Shown one piece after another: positions 30,606-37,998 of a DNA stretch of 64,000 nt. Under the pieces are notes generated by a model. That model was not told the origin of the DNA and ran no database searches. It saw only the letters and a list, made by a program, of their open reading frames with translations. Position numbers and translations under genes: made by a program. Each line of letters starts with the position of its first letter. The stretch's first letter is position 1. Origin of the DNA: a virus; IMG/VR virus record IMGVR_UViG_3300020084_000003, positions 1 to 64,000 of that record. One strand, written 5' to 3'.

Positions 30606-30937
30606 AATATCTAGGGGAATTTCAAACCGAAGAATATTCTAATATTTCTAAACCTGAATGGATGATGAAATATATTGAAACCTATGGTGGCTTTGATGGA
30701 AGCCACCACAAAGCTTGGGTTATAGACCAAGTTGCTCGAATTTATCATGGAACGCCTGTTATAGTTAAAGAAGCGAGATGGGAAAAGGAAGATAGTGGAG
30801 ATATTCATACTGAGATTAGGTTTAACACTGGCGAACCTTCACAAGAATATCTAAATTGGGTCAAAGAAATGCGTGGGAATTATGACGAAGAATATGACGA
30901 GTATGAATACGAATATGACGAGGGGATTGCACCATAA
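30602..30937 (+). CDS. Hypothetical protein with Asp/Glu/Tyr repeat tail
   Basis: 111 residues, GTG start overlapping the preceding stop. Ends with a DEEYDEYEYEYDEG low-complexity acidic tail. A perfect 9-bp hairpin lies at 30685-30708 (codons 28-36). The middle (ETYGGFDGSHHKAWVIDQVARI) matches a motif seen in short phage proteins. Function unknown. Confidence 0.6.
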   Translation: MKYLGEFQTEEYSNISKPEWMMKYIETYGGFDGSHHKAWVIDQVARIYHGTPVIVKEARWEKEDSGDIHTEIRFNTGEPSQEYLNWVKEMRGNYDEEYDEYEYEYDEGIAP

Positions 30938-31720
30938 ATGGTTTGGTTAGTAGAAAATCTTTTGAATGCCGAGTCTTTCAATGTGATTAAAATGGTAGAA
31001 GCTTTAGAACAAAACGGTGTTGACTATAAACTAGTCAACACCGTTCCCTTTGAGCATGTTTATCTCGATTATGTTGAAGATGTTGATCCTACATTTGTCT
31101 ATGGGTCTACTGTCACTTTAAAAGCTGCTACTAAAATAGGACATGGCAATTTGATAAGGATAGCGCCAAAGGAATCGGAATTATTAGATAATATAGGCGA
31201 TTTATATATGAACAGTGACATGGTTTCGCTTCCTTTTGAAGAATCCACTGAATATATAGAAAGCAGCAATCAAGAATTCTTTTTTGTTAAACCGGACACT
31301 GATTTAAAAAGTTTTGATGGAACAATAACAGACAAAGAAAGATATAAATTCTTCATTGAAAATTCTATGACAACGAACAACTACGACAAGACTACTAAAA
31401 TTTGTATCAGTAGTGTCAAGATTATAGAAAAAGAGTGGAGAGTTTTTGTTGTAGGAAACCAGATATCTACTTATTCTCAATACAGGCAGAATAGAAAGCT
31501 CTTTAAATCTAATAGCATTGATGATGGTGCATATGACTTGGCTAGAAAGTGTATTGACATATACCCATACTCTGATATGATGGTCATAGATGTGGCACTG
31601 ATGGATGATTCGTCATACAAGGTTATAGAATATAACACCATAAATTGCTCTGGTTTGTATGATTCTGATGTTAAAAAATTAGTGTCTGATATTAATTCTC
31701 ATATAAGAGGTTTGAAATGA
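30938..31720 (+). CDS. ATP-grasp (R2K clade-like) ligase
   Basis: A 260-residue protein. FFVKPDTDLKSFDGTI is the ATP-grasp Lys-containing strand; KEWRVFVVGNQI and MMVIDVALMDD..YKVIEYNTINCSG are the C-terminal metal/ATP motifs of R2K (formerly DUF4343) ATP-grasp proteins. These phage enzymes are predicted to modify peptides or proteins, possibly as counter-defence. A very strong 14-bp perfect hairpin (31013-31045) lies at codons 26-36. Coupled to both neighbours. Confidence 0.8.
   Translation: MVWLVENLLNAESFNVIKMVEALEQNGVDYKLVNTVPFEHVYLDYVEDVDPTFVYGSTVTLKAATKIGHGNLIRIAPKESELLDNIGDLYMNSDMVSLPFEESTEYIESSNQEFFFVKPDTDLKSFDGTITDKERYKFFIENSMTTNNYDKTTKICISSVKIIEKEWRVFVVGNQISTYSQYRQNRKLFKSNSIDDGAYDLARKCIDIYPYSDMMVIDVALMDDSSYKVIEYNTINCSGLYDSDVKKLVSDINSHIRGLK
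31013..31045 (+). promoter_or_regulatory. Intragenic perfect 14-bp hairpin
   Basis: Arms 31013-31026 and 31032-31045, 5-nt loop TAAAC, within the ATP-grasp gene (codons 26-36). The left arm contains TTGACTA but no -10 follows, so it is unlikely to be a promoter. Confidence 0.75.
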
Positions 31721-31893
31721 AAACGATTGATGACGTTTATGAACGTCTTAAAAAAGAATATAACCTTTCTAGCATCAACATCGGATTTATTGATCCAAAT
31801 GCTGATATGGAAGCTGTATACACTTCCACTAAGGCCACCTTGGATAAATTGATGGCAGGCGATTACGAAGAAGTATTAGAGGAAGATGACTGA
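31717..31893 (+). CDS. Very small hypothetical protein
   Basis: 58 residues overlapping the preceding (ATGA) and following genes. An acidic, helical protein with YERLKKEYNLSSINIGF and a Glu-rich C-terminus. Overlaps on both sides and codon use like its neighbours support it as real. Confidence 0.6.
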   Translation: MKTIDDVYERLKKEYNLSSINIGFIDPNADMEAVYTSTKATLDKLMAGDYEEVLEEDD

Positions 31894-32194
31894 TAATCTT
31901 ACTACAAAAAATTACCTAGAATGGGTAAATCATATAGAAGGTTTGCATAACCATGCTGACCTATACATTTACGGTGATGAAAAATATATATTTCACCCAA
32001 AATGGGTAGGACACTTCAAAGGTTTCATGAAACATCCTATTTCTATAAGTTCAGAAAATATGGATGTTTTGGTTTCAGAAATTGTTGTTCTTGATAGTCT
32101 CGAAGAAATTGAAAACTATTACGGGAACTACCTATACATGGTTTCACAAAGACGTGATGGAAAGATAATAATGAGATACGCACGGTCAAACTGA
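31886..32194 (+). CDS. Hypothetical protein
   Basis: 102 residues, no family recognised. ENYYGNYLYMVSQRRDGKI at the C-terminus recalls the NYYGNY-type segment in the protein at 29032 (YREYYGNYSEYRYK). Last gene before the promoter of the secreted protein. Confidence 0.6.
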   Translation: MTDNLTTKNYLEWVNHIEGLHNHADLYIYGDEKYIFHPKWVGHFKGFMKHPISISSENMDVLVSEIVVLDSLEEIENYYGNYLYMVSQRRDGKIIMRYARSN

Positions 32195-32223
32195 TTGACA
32201 CCGGAGGTTGTATTGTGTTAGAA
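32195..32223 (+). promoter_or_regulatory. Possible sigma70-type promoter
   Basis: TTGACA (32195-32200), 17 nt, TTAGAA (32218-32223); the -10 is weak. It is the only candidate before the exported protein gene at 32284. A GATTC site lies just downstream. Confidence 0.5.
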
Positions 32224-32283
32224 CATACATGCGATTCGTGCATATCGTGGCAATCATATCAACACAACAGAAGGATTTATATT

Positions 32284-33198
32284 ATGAAAATTTTGAAAAT
32301 TGCAGCACTTCTACTTCTGACTTCCGTTCCGGTATCGGCTATGGCTAACGGTGATGTTCCAAACTGTAAAGGGACTTCCATTAGTTGTAGTGACAACGGG
32401 AACAACGGAAAAGACGGTAGCACTAACCATTACAACAATACTGTAACTGGTGGTTCAAATAATCAGGGTGACATTAAAGGTGGTTCTGCTGATGGCGGAA
32501 AAAACACCACGGTCAACTCTGGTGGAAACAATTTTAATAGTGGTGGCAATGTAAACAGCAACGCGACCACAAACAGTGGTGCAATTTCAAATAATAGTGG
32601 AGTTAATAACTCTGGCAACTCTTCGAATGTCAACAAAAATTCGCAAGGTCAGGGGCAAAGCCAAGGTCAAGGCCAAGGCCAATCTCAGTCTGCAAGCTCC
32701 AATGCCAGCGGCGGTAATTCTACAAATAGCAATACTCAGGGTAACGCACAATCGACGGTCGTGAACAATTCTTCGATCAATAGGCATTCAGCCGCAAGTT
32801 CGATTGCACCTTCCATTGATGGTTGCGGCGGGACTGCTGGTGGCGGGTTCTCAGCTTCTATTCAGACTTTTGGTTGGGGCGTTTCTGCTGCACGATGCAA
32901 AGGCGACCGTTTTCAACAAATCGTAGTTGCCGAACAACTTGCAAAAGAAGGCAATAGTGCTGCCGCCGCGTATTTGGCTTCTGTTGATCGCCCTTCACGC
33001 GCCGCGCTGATTGCCGCTGGTATTGTCATTGATCGTAAGGCACGTTCTTTCAGAACAAATGAAGCTCGTCGCTGCGATGTTATTTCGCGTCATATGAACG
33101 GTATCACCAAAGAATTTCGGGCAATCCCTGCCGAGGGCTACACTTCGGATCAAGCTCTTAATTCCTGTGCAACTGCTCTAGGTCTTATTATGCAATAA
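32284..33198 (+). CDS. Exported Asn/Gly/Ser/Gln-rich protein
   Basis: A 304-residue protein. Signal peptide 1-21 (basic start, Leu-rich core, Ala-Met-Ala before the mature part). Residues about 25-185 are low-complexity (Asn, Gly, Ser, then QGQSQGQGQGQSQSA), free of large hydrophobics. The C-terminal 120 residues are globular, with three Cys and a GFSASIQTFGWGVSAARCKGDRF segment, resembling exported bacterial hypothetical proteins. It could remain at the envelope to alter the host surface or superinfection. AGAAGGA precedes the start at 32284; terminator follows. Confidence 0.8.
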   Translation: MKILKIAALLLLTSVPVSAMANGDVPNCKGTSISCSDNGNNGKDGSTNHYNNTVTGGSNNQGDIKGGSADGGKNTTVNSGGNNFNSGGNVNSNATTNSGAISNNSGVNNSGNSSNVNKNSQGQGQSQGQGQGQSQSASSNASGGNSTNSNTQGNAQSTVVNNSSINRHSAASSIAPSIDGCGGTAGGGFSASIQTFGWGVSAARCKGDRFQQIVVAEQLAKEGNSAAAAYLASVDRPSRAALIAAGIVIDRKARSFRTNEARRCDVISRHMNGITKEFRAIPAEGYTSDQALNSCATALGLIMQ

Positions 33199-33202
33199 AA
33201 AC

Positions 33203-33226
33203 AAGGCGGCATTGAATGCCGCCTTT
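33203..33226 (+). terminator. Rho-independent terminator
   Basis: AAGGCGGCA (33203-33211), 5-nt loop, TGCCGCCTT (33217-33225), then T. Ends transcription after the exported protein gene. Confidence 0.85.
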
Positions 33227-33244
33227 AAACACAAGGAATAACTG

Positions 33245-33874
33245 ATGGAGAATTTGATAAGATTTATGGGTGACACTCACGCCAAACCTATCTTACAAAG
33301 ATATAACATGACCGGGATTTCCCGGTCAATTCACGTTGGCGATGTTGGTATTGGTTTTGGAGTTGATGAAGATATTCTAAAATTGTATCAGGAGATGCCG
33401 GGGAAACACACATTCATCCGTGGCAACCACGATAATCTAAGTGTTATAAAGGAGAAATTTTCAGACTACTGGCACCAAGATGGTAGTTACGAAAAAGAAA
33501 CAAGTATGTTCTTTGTCGGGGGTGCAAAATCTGTGGATTCTTTCAACAGGATTGAAGGTAAAAACTGGTGGCCGGATGAAGAAGTTGACGAAAAAGAATT
33601 TGATAAGCTAATATTAAAATATGCTTATGCCAAACCCTCAATAGTAGTTACCCATGACATTCCTATTCAGGCTGCGGCGAAGATGTATGACAATCATGAA
33701 CCGTTTGATAGTGTTACAGCTAGAAAACTTAGTGAAATGTATGAGGCGCACCAGCCTAAATTATGGGTCGCGGGTCATTGGCATAGAAAGCGCATAAGAG
33801 ATGTTTATGGCACAAAATTTGTGGTCTGCCCTATGGATAGCTTCTTTGATATAGATATTAACTATTTCAAATGA
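33245..33874 (+). CDS. Calcineurin-like metallophosphoesterase
   Basis: 209 residues with all core motifs: GDTH (9-12), GDVG (32-35), RGNHD near 59-63, THDIP near 136 and GHWHRK near 178. Phosphoesterases of this type act on phosphodiesters, proteins or diadenosine nucleotides; the substrate is not evident. Given the RNA ligase and kinase nearby, an RNA-end or cyclic-nucleotide role is possible. An 8-bp hairpin with 2-nt loop lies at 33310-33327. The start follows AAGGAATAACTG. Confidence 0.85.
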   Translation: MENLIRFMGDTHAKPILQRYNMTGISRSIHVGDVGIGFGVDEDILKLYQEMPGKHTFIRGNHDNLSVIKEKFSDYWHQDGSYEKETSMFFVGGAKSVDSFNRIEGKNWWPDEEVDEKEFDKLILKYAYAKPSIVVTHDIPIQAAAKMYDNHEPFDSVTARKLSEMYEAHQPKLWVAGHWHRKRIRDVYGTKFVVCPMDSFFDIDINYFK

Positions 33875-33908
33875 TGAAGGTCATTTAAGTGTTGAAGTCT
33901 CTGACGAC

Positions 33909-34034
33909 ATGCTGTATAGTCTTAGGAAGACAGTAGTGGGTAATGATTCACATCTGTCAAAAATGACTTTCAAGGTTGGTGTTAAGTATACCAATAAAAG
34001 TATTGATAATTCTTGGATTAATTACAAGGAGTGA
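33909..34034 (+). CDS. Possible short protein or gene remnant
   Basis: A 41-codon ORF starting MLYSLRKTVVGN; the same frame is open upstream to about 33860 with a plausible coding sequence (VEVSDD) but no start codon, so this may be a 5'-truncated remnant. No ribosome binding site is clear. Confidence 0.3.
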   Translation: MLYSLRKTVVGNDSHLSKMTFKVGVKYTNKSIDNSWINYKE

Positions 34035-34046
34035 AATAAATATATT

Positions 34047-34319
34047 ATGATGCCAGAAAAACTATATGGATCAAGTAATAAGGAAGTGATCGCGGTCACT
34101 GACAAACCAAATGGCGCTATTTTCTATCAAAAGTTTGGTCTTCTAGTTCAAATCAAAGCTGATGTTGAATATAAAGAAGATGCCAATGGTGATGTATTTG
34201 TCGAAAGACTCATGCACGAAAACAAGCCTTATTACTACATTATTCACTCGGAAGAAGTCATGAATATTAGAAAAGAAGAAAACCCAGAACTTACGCATTC
34301 TAGGTATACTAAAGTCTAG
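34047..34319 (+). CDS. Hypothetical protein
   Basis: 90 residues, beta-rich, charged C-terminus. Start at 34047 or 34050, with AAGGAG rather far (about 15 nt). No family recognised; the VFVERLMHENKPYYYIIHSEEVMNI pattern suggests a small globular regulator or inhibitor. Confidence 0.55.
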   Translation: MMPEKLYGSSNKEVIAVTDKPNGAIFYQKFGLLVQIKADVEYKEDANGDVFVERLMHENKPYYYIIHSEEVMNIRKEENPELTHSRYTKV

Positions 34320-34322
34320 TTT

Positions 34323-34360
34323 CATACCTTTTTCCGAGATTTAAATTGGAGAAAGGTATG
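34323..34360 (+). promoter_or_regulatory. Hairpin hiding a start codon
   Basis: Perfect 9-bp arms 34323-34331 and 34352-34360 with a 20-nt loop. The right arm covers the last part of the ribosome binding site and the ATG (34358-34360) of the next gene, so folding would block initiation. Confidence 0.6.
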
Positions 34361-34585
34361 AATAAGTTAGAAATAAATGTATACGAGAACGGAGTAATAG
34401 GTGTTCGCGGATCAGGAAACAGTTACGATCAATTTTATAAATGGCAGCGACAATTGTTGTCTGCAAAGGACGTAAACTTGTCTTGGCCTTGGCACTACTT
34501 CATTCTCAATAAATCAGAAGAATATAAAGAGCTTTTTGCAAACTACAGAAATAATATATCGTTTGTGAAAAAGGATTATGTATAA
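34358..34585 (+). CDS. Small hypothetical protein
   Basis: 75 residues starting MNKLEINVYENGVIGVRG; GGAGAAAGG lies just upstream of the ATG within the hairpin arm at 34352. No family recognised. It precedes the RNA ligase gene by 12 nt. Confidence 0.65.
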   Translation: MNKLEINVYENGVIGVRGSGNSYDQFYKWQRQLLSAKDVNLSWPWHYFILNKSEEYKELFANYRNNISFVKKDYV

Positions 34586-34597
34586 GGAATTTTTATT

Positions 34598-35668
34598 ATG
34601 GAACCTCTTCTTGATAGGGACGTTGCTAAACAGAAGACATTTGAGAGAGATGGTTACAAATGTGTGATTTGTGGTCGTGCTGATCTTCCTCTAGACGCTC
34701 ATCATATCATTGAGAGGCGTCTTTGGGATGATGGTGGTTATTATCTGTCAAATTTGGCAACGCTGTGTGACGCTGGTGTTGATGGGTGCCACTACAAGGC
34801 AGAAACTACAGAGTTGTCTGTTGAAGAAATTCGTGAGGCATGTGGAATTGATAAGCCTATGCTACCAGAAGATTTTTATCATGATACTGTGTATGATAAA
34901 TGGGGTAATACCTATTTGGAAAATGGGATGAGGACTAAAGGTCCACTTTTTGACGATGAAAGTGTCCAAAAAGTTCTTAAAAACTGCTTAGAGGAATTTA
35001 CAGATTACGTAAAATATAAAAGAACATACCATGCACCTTGGAGCGAAGGTATTACAGATGATGATCGCGTATTGAAAGACATGTCTATTTTTGAAGGCTG
35101 CGAAGTTGTAGTTACAGAAAAGATGGATGGTGAAAACACCAACATTTACAAAGACTATATCCACGCGCGTTCTGTGGACGGCAGAAGTCACTACACTAGA
35201 AATTGGGCAAAATCATTCGCTTTCGGTTATTTTGCACATAATATTCCTGATAAATGGCGTGTATGTGCAGAGAATCTATATGCGAAACATTCTATTGAAT
35301 ATAAGGATTTGGACAGCTACCTTCTGGCGTTTTCTATTTGGAATGAAAAGAACGAGTGCCTTTCTTGGGATGAAAGTGTGGAATGGTTCAATCTTTTGGG
35401 CATTCCTTATGTCAAAGTTCTATATAGGGGTGTTTACGACGAAACCCTAATTAGGGGCTTGTATGATGCAAGCAAGTATGATACAATGGAGGGATATGTT
35501 GTAAGGAAGGCAGATTCTTTCCATTACAAAGATTTTAGTAAGAATGTTTTTAAATTTGTAAGAAAAGACCACGTGACCACAGAGAATCATTGGATGTATG
35601 GTTACAATAAGACGCACGACCTCAATTCTCTTAAAGAGGGTGTGACTATGGAAAATATTATAAAATGA
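34598..35668 (+). CDS. HNH nuclease-RNA ligase fusion protein
   Basis: 356 residues in two parts. Residues 15-75 form an HNH-like module: Cys22-x2-Cys25, His35-His36, a second Cys/His pair (CDAGVDGCH). Residues about 155-330 are an ATP-dependent RNA ligase: motif I KMDGENTNIY (Lys175 the probable adenylated lysine), motif Ia-like RSVDGRSHYTRNW (190s), motif IV EGYVVR (298-303), motif V FKFVRK (318-323). It could cut and reseal, or seal, RNA during tRNA repair. No stop or frameshift separates the modules. Ends 9 nt before the next gene. Confidence 0.85.
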   Translation: MEPLLDRDVAKQKTFERDGYKCVICGRADLPLDAHHIIERRLWDDGGYYLSNLATLCDAGVDGCHYKAETTELSVEEIREACGIDKPMLPEDFYHDTVYDKWGNTYLENGMRTKGPLFDDESVQKVLKNCLEEFTDYVKYKRTYHAPWSEGITDDDRVLKDMSIFEGCEVVVTEKMDGENTNIYKDYIHARSVDGRSHYTRNWAKSFAFGYFAHNIPDKWRVCAENLYAKHSIEYKDLDSYLLAFSIWNEKNECLSWDESVEWFNLLGIPYVKVLYRGVYDETLIRGLYDASKYDTMEGYVVRKADSFHYKDFSKNVFKFVRKDHVTTENHWMYGYNKTHDLNSLKEGVTMENIIK

Positions 35669-35676
35669 GGTAAATT

Positions 35677-36195
35677 ATGAAATATGAAAATGTAAGAGCA
35701 ACACTAGGCAAACTTTTTGGCGAAGAAATTGTTGCAGTGCTTGATGATGAAGAAATTAAAAGTTTGGCAACTGCACTACTTGAAGTTGCATCAAAAGAAA
35801 CACATTCTTTTGGTGTTGGCAGGCCACAAGATACTGCCAATGAGGATATGGACATTTCTGATAAAAAAGTGGTTCCTTTCAAAACCAAAGAAGCTCCTGA
35901 GAAGGAGGTTCCAGATTCAAACAAAATTACCGGAACTGTTTATATGATGAGCATGGAAAAATTTGAAACGGTTAAAAACGATATCTTTAGCAAAGAGGCT
36001 ACATCTGCAAATGTCGGTAATTTGAAAGTTATGACAAAGGACAAATATGTTGCTTTCGTTGTATCAGGTAAAGTTAATCCATCACTAATCAACATCGCTA
36101 GGTTGAAAATCTACTCAGACGTAATTTACGATGCAGACAATCGTAAAGTGGTTAAAGAAAAAACACAAAACCTACATAGAGAACTTTTTAACTAA
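35677..36195 (+). CDS. Hypothetical protein
   Basis: 172 residues: helical N-terminal 45, Asp/Lys/Pro-rich disordered linker about 45-90, and a C-terminal globular part (VGNLKVMTKDKYVAFVVSGK). No family recognised. GAGG lies before the ATG; stop overlaps the next start. Confidence 0.6.
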   Translation: MKYENVRATLGKLFGEEIVAVLDDEEIKSLATALLEVASKETHSFGVGRPQDTANEDMDISDKKVVPFKTKEAPEKEVPDSNKITGTVYMMSMEKFETVKNDIFSKEATSANVGNLKVMTKDKYVAFVVSGKVNPSLINIARLKIYSDVIYDADNRKVVKEKTQNLHRELFN

Positions 36196-36674
36196 TGCGA
36201 GAAACGTATGCTCTAGTTTCCCCCGCGCCAGCAGGTTCGGGGGAAAGATACTTTTTCTTAGGTTATCTTAATCCTAAGTATTCTCACATGGTGAACAAAC
36301 AAGATTGTATTTCTATAAATTTGGATTGGGCTAATATATCTACAAGTTATCAAGATAAAATTTCTCCTTTACGGCGAGATATTGTCGAAATACGTAGAAT
36401 TACACCTTATATACCAAGGCTTAGAAATCATATTTTTTTGATTGATGTTGCTAGTTATGAAGAAGGCAAAGATGTTTACCGCAAGATGATTGATATGGAT
36501 ATTGCGTTGGAGGATGATGGATGGTCTACCTTTGTCGGGGGTTTGGATTCAGTAGAAGATATTGTTTTGAATAGACTTGACGCAGACGAATCGCCAGAAG
36601 AAATATATAAGGATTTATTTGATGGCTACCGAGGTATAAGCTACGTTATGAGATGTGCAGTTAAATTTTTCTAG
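36195..36674 (+). CDS. Hypothetical protein
   Basis: 159 residues, no family recognised. Contains a perfect 9-bp GC-rich hairpin in the first codons (36217-36246). A middle repeat of Ile/Arg (EIRRITPYIPRLRNH) and acidic C-terminus. TAATG overlap with the upstream gene. Confidence 0.6.
   Translation: MRETYALVSPAPAGSGERYFFLGYLNPKYSHMVNKQDCISINLDWANISTSYQDKISPLRRDIVEIRRITPYIPRLRNHIFLIDVASYEEGKDVYRKMIDMDIALEDDGWSTFVGGLDSVEDIVLNRLDADESPEEIYKDLFDGYRGISYVMRCAVKFF
36217..36246 (+). promoter_or_regulatory. Intragenic 9-bp GC-rich hairpin
   Basis: Arms TTTCCCCCG (36217-36225) and CGGGGGAAA (36238-36246), 12-nt loop, codons 8-17 of the hypothetical gene at 36195. Confidence 0.6.
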
Positions 36675-36690
36675 GAGATTGTGAGGAAAA

Positions 36691-37221
36691 ATGGCTCTTT
36701 ATTATGTCTTTGTAGATATAGACGGTGTTCTTGTAACGACAAGAGCAAACTTCGATGCTATTGAAAATGACTATAAGATGCAGGCAAAATTCGATCCTGT
36801 ATGTATAGATTTTTTCAACTACATAGACAGAACATATGATGGTGTAAAGTTTGTTTTGACTTCAACTTGGAAGACACATTGTTGTGTCGATCTAGATGGC
36901 CCAGATGAAGGTATGGATTTCCATTGGGTTGTTGCGGCTTTTAGAAATGCGGGTTTCAGAGGAAATTTTGCCAAAAATTGGAAAACAGGATATAAAGATA
37001 GTATCACATATCCTAAATGGCAACGTAGCTTAGAAATTGCGAAATATCTTGAAGAAAACAGTTGTGACGATTATATCATTTTTGATGATGAAAACTTTGG
37101 ATATGATAGAATGGCTAAGAAGAGGTTCATTCAGACTAATGAACATGATGGTTTGACTTGGAAAAATATCAAAAATGCAAAGTCTATAATAGGAATGTGG
37201 AACAGGAGAGATGAGTGCTGA
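36691..37221 (+). CDS. HAD-fold phosphatase (RNA-repair HAD-like)
   Basis: 176 residues. DIDGVL (9-14) supplies the two catalytic Asp residues, TSTW near 55 motif II, and FDDENFGYD near 127 the acidic motif IV. The arrangement with the ST-W and DDE-x-F motifs resembles the HAD domain of 'Swiss army knife' RNA repair proteins, which remove phosphates from RNA ends. It stands near the RNA ligase (34598) and P-loop kinase (29387). The stop overlaps the GTG start of the next gene. Confidence 0.75.
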   Translation: MALYYVFVDIDGVLVTTRANFDAIENDYKMQAKFDPVCIDFFNYIDRTYDGVKFVLTSTWKTHCCVDLDGPDEGMDFHWVVAAFRNAGFRGNFAKNWKTGYKDSITYPKWQRSLEIAKYLEENSCDDYIIFDDENFGYDRMAKKRFIQTNEHDGLTWKNIKNAKSIIGMWNRRDEC

Positions 37222-37649
37222 AACCTATCACATCATTTAGTGGAGAATACCACTTTTTATCAAATTTCTATCCATGCCAAATCTCATCGTTTGGCGTGGT
37301 TTTTCCCACATTGGAACATGCATATGTTGCACATAAAACTGACGATCAATCTGTTAGAGAAGAAATATCTAAAATAGAAACGCCGGGCAAGGCAAAAAGG
37401 TTTGGTAGGAAAATAGAACTGATTGATGGTTGGGATGGGATGAAGCTTGATATCATGCGCCGTCTAGTGAAGCAGAAGTTTGCAGAGCCAGAATTACTAA
37501 ATAAATTACTGGCTACTCAAGGGCGTGATCTAATAGAGGGCAACTTGCACGGAGATACATTTTTTGGACAATGCCCCTTGGGTGTTGGAAGAAATGAACT
37601 AGGAAAGATATTAATGTCAATTAGAGAAACATATTTATTGTTTAATTAA
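37215..37649 (+). CDS. NADAR/YbiA-family protein
   Basis: 144 residues, GTG start with GGAG 6 nt upstream and a 7-nt overlap with the HAD gene. Motifs FLSNFYPC near 15-22, PTLEHAYVAHK near 34, and GNLHGDTFFGQCPLGVGRNELG near 116-137 are the NADAR (YbiA) signature. The family contains N-glycosidases and ADP-ribose hydrolases, some of which reverse guanine ADP-ribosylation in DarT-type systems. A 10-bp hairpin with one G-U pair lies at 37272-37299 (codons 20-29). A counter-defence role against ADP-ribosylation is plausible. Confidence 0.88.
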   Translation: MLKPITSFSGEYHFLSNFYPCQISSFGVVFPTLEHAYVAHKTDDQSVREEISKIETPGKAKRFGRKIELIDGWDGMKLDIMRRLVKQKFAEPELLNKLLATQGRDLIEGNLHGDTFFGQCPLGVGRNELGKILMSIRETYLLFN

Positions 37650-37660
37650 GGAGAAAAGAA

Positions 37661-37813
37661 ATGGCAAAGAAAAAGCTACCAAAACCAAGAAACCCATTTG
37701 TTCAGCATCTAGTCGTCAAGAAACAAGGCGCACATACTGAATCCAAAAAAGGAAAGCGTTCCAAGGATAAGGTTGCTCTTAAAAAGGAGAGACATTATGA
37801 CAAAGCAGCGTGA
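37661..37813 (+). CDS. Small basic phage protein
   Basis: 50 residues, Lys-rich, with PRNPFVQHLVVKKQGAH and SKKGKRSKDKVALKKE, a pattern shared by tiny basic proteins conserved across many tailed phages. Probably nucleic-acid binding. AAGGAG lies 8 nt before the ATG. Confidence 0.75.
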   Translation: MAKKKLPKPRNPFVQHLVVKKQGAHTESKKGKRSKDKVALKKERHYDKAA

Positions 37814-37934
37814 TTGCGCTTCTTTGTTTTGATGTTTCAAGTTGTGTAACAAAATAGTGATAAAGGAACTATAGGTAAATACGGATAAGCGGCTCTATTT
37901 ATACGATTTTTTTGGTCTTTTCGAAAGAAAAAGC

Positions 37935-37963
37935 TTTACATAACTTATAAAATATGTTATATT
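37935..37963 (+). promoter_or_regulatory. Sigma70-type promoter before gene 55
   Basis: TTTACA (37935-37940), 17 nt, TATATT (37958-37963), 36 nt before the gp55 start. The -35 differs from consensus by one base. Confidence 0.6.
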
Positions 37964-37998
37964 GCTTCTTGTATGTTGAATGCAGGAGAGAATAACGC

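Noticed and set aside
33310-33327. 8-bp stem with 2-nt loop in the phosphoesterase gene as a terminator
   Set aside because: No T-run follows and a 2-nt loop is sterically poor; it probably forms a slightly shorter hairpin, if any.
37896-37903. TATAAATA on the minus strand upstream of gene 55
   Set aside because: It points into plus-strand genes with no minus-strand gene to serve, and about ten such octamers are expected by chance in this AT-rich window.
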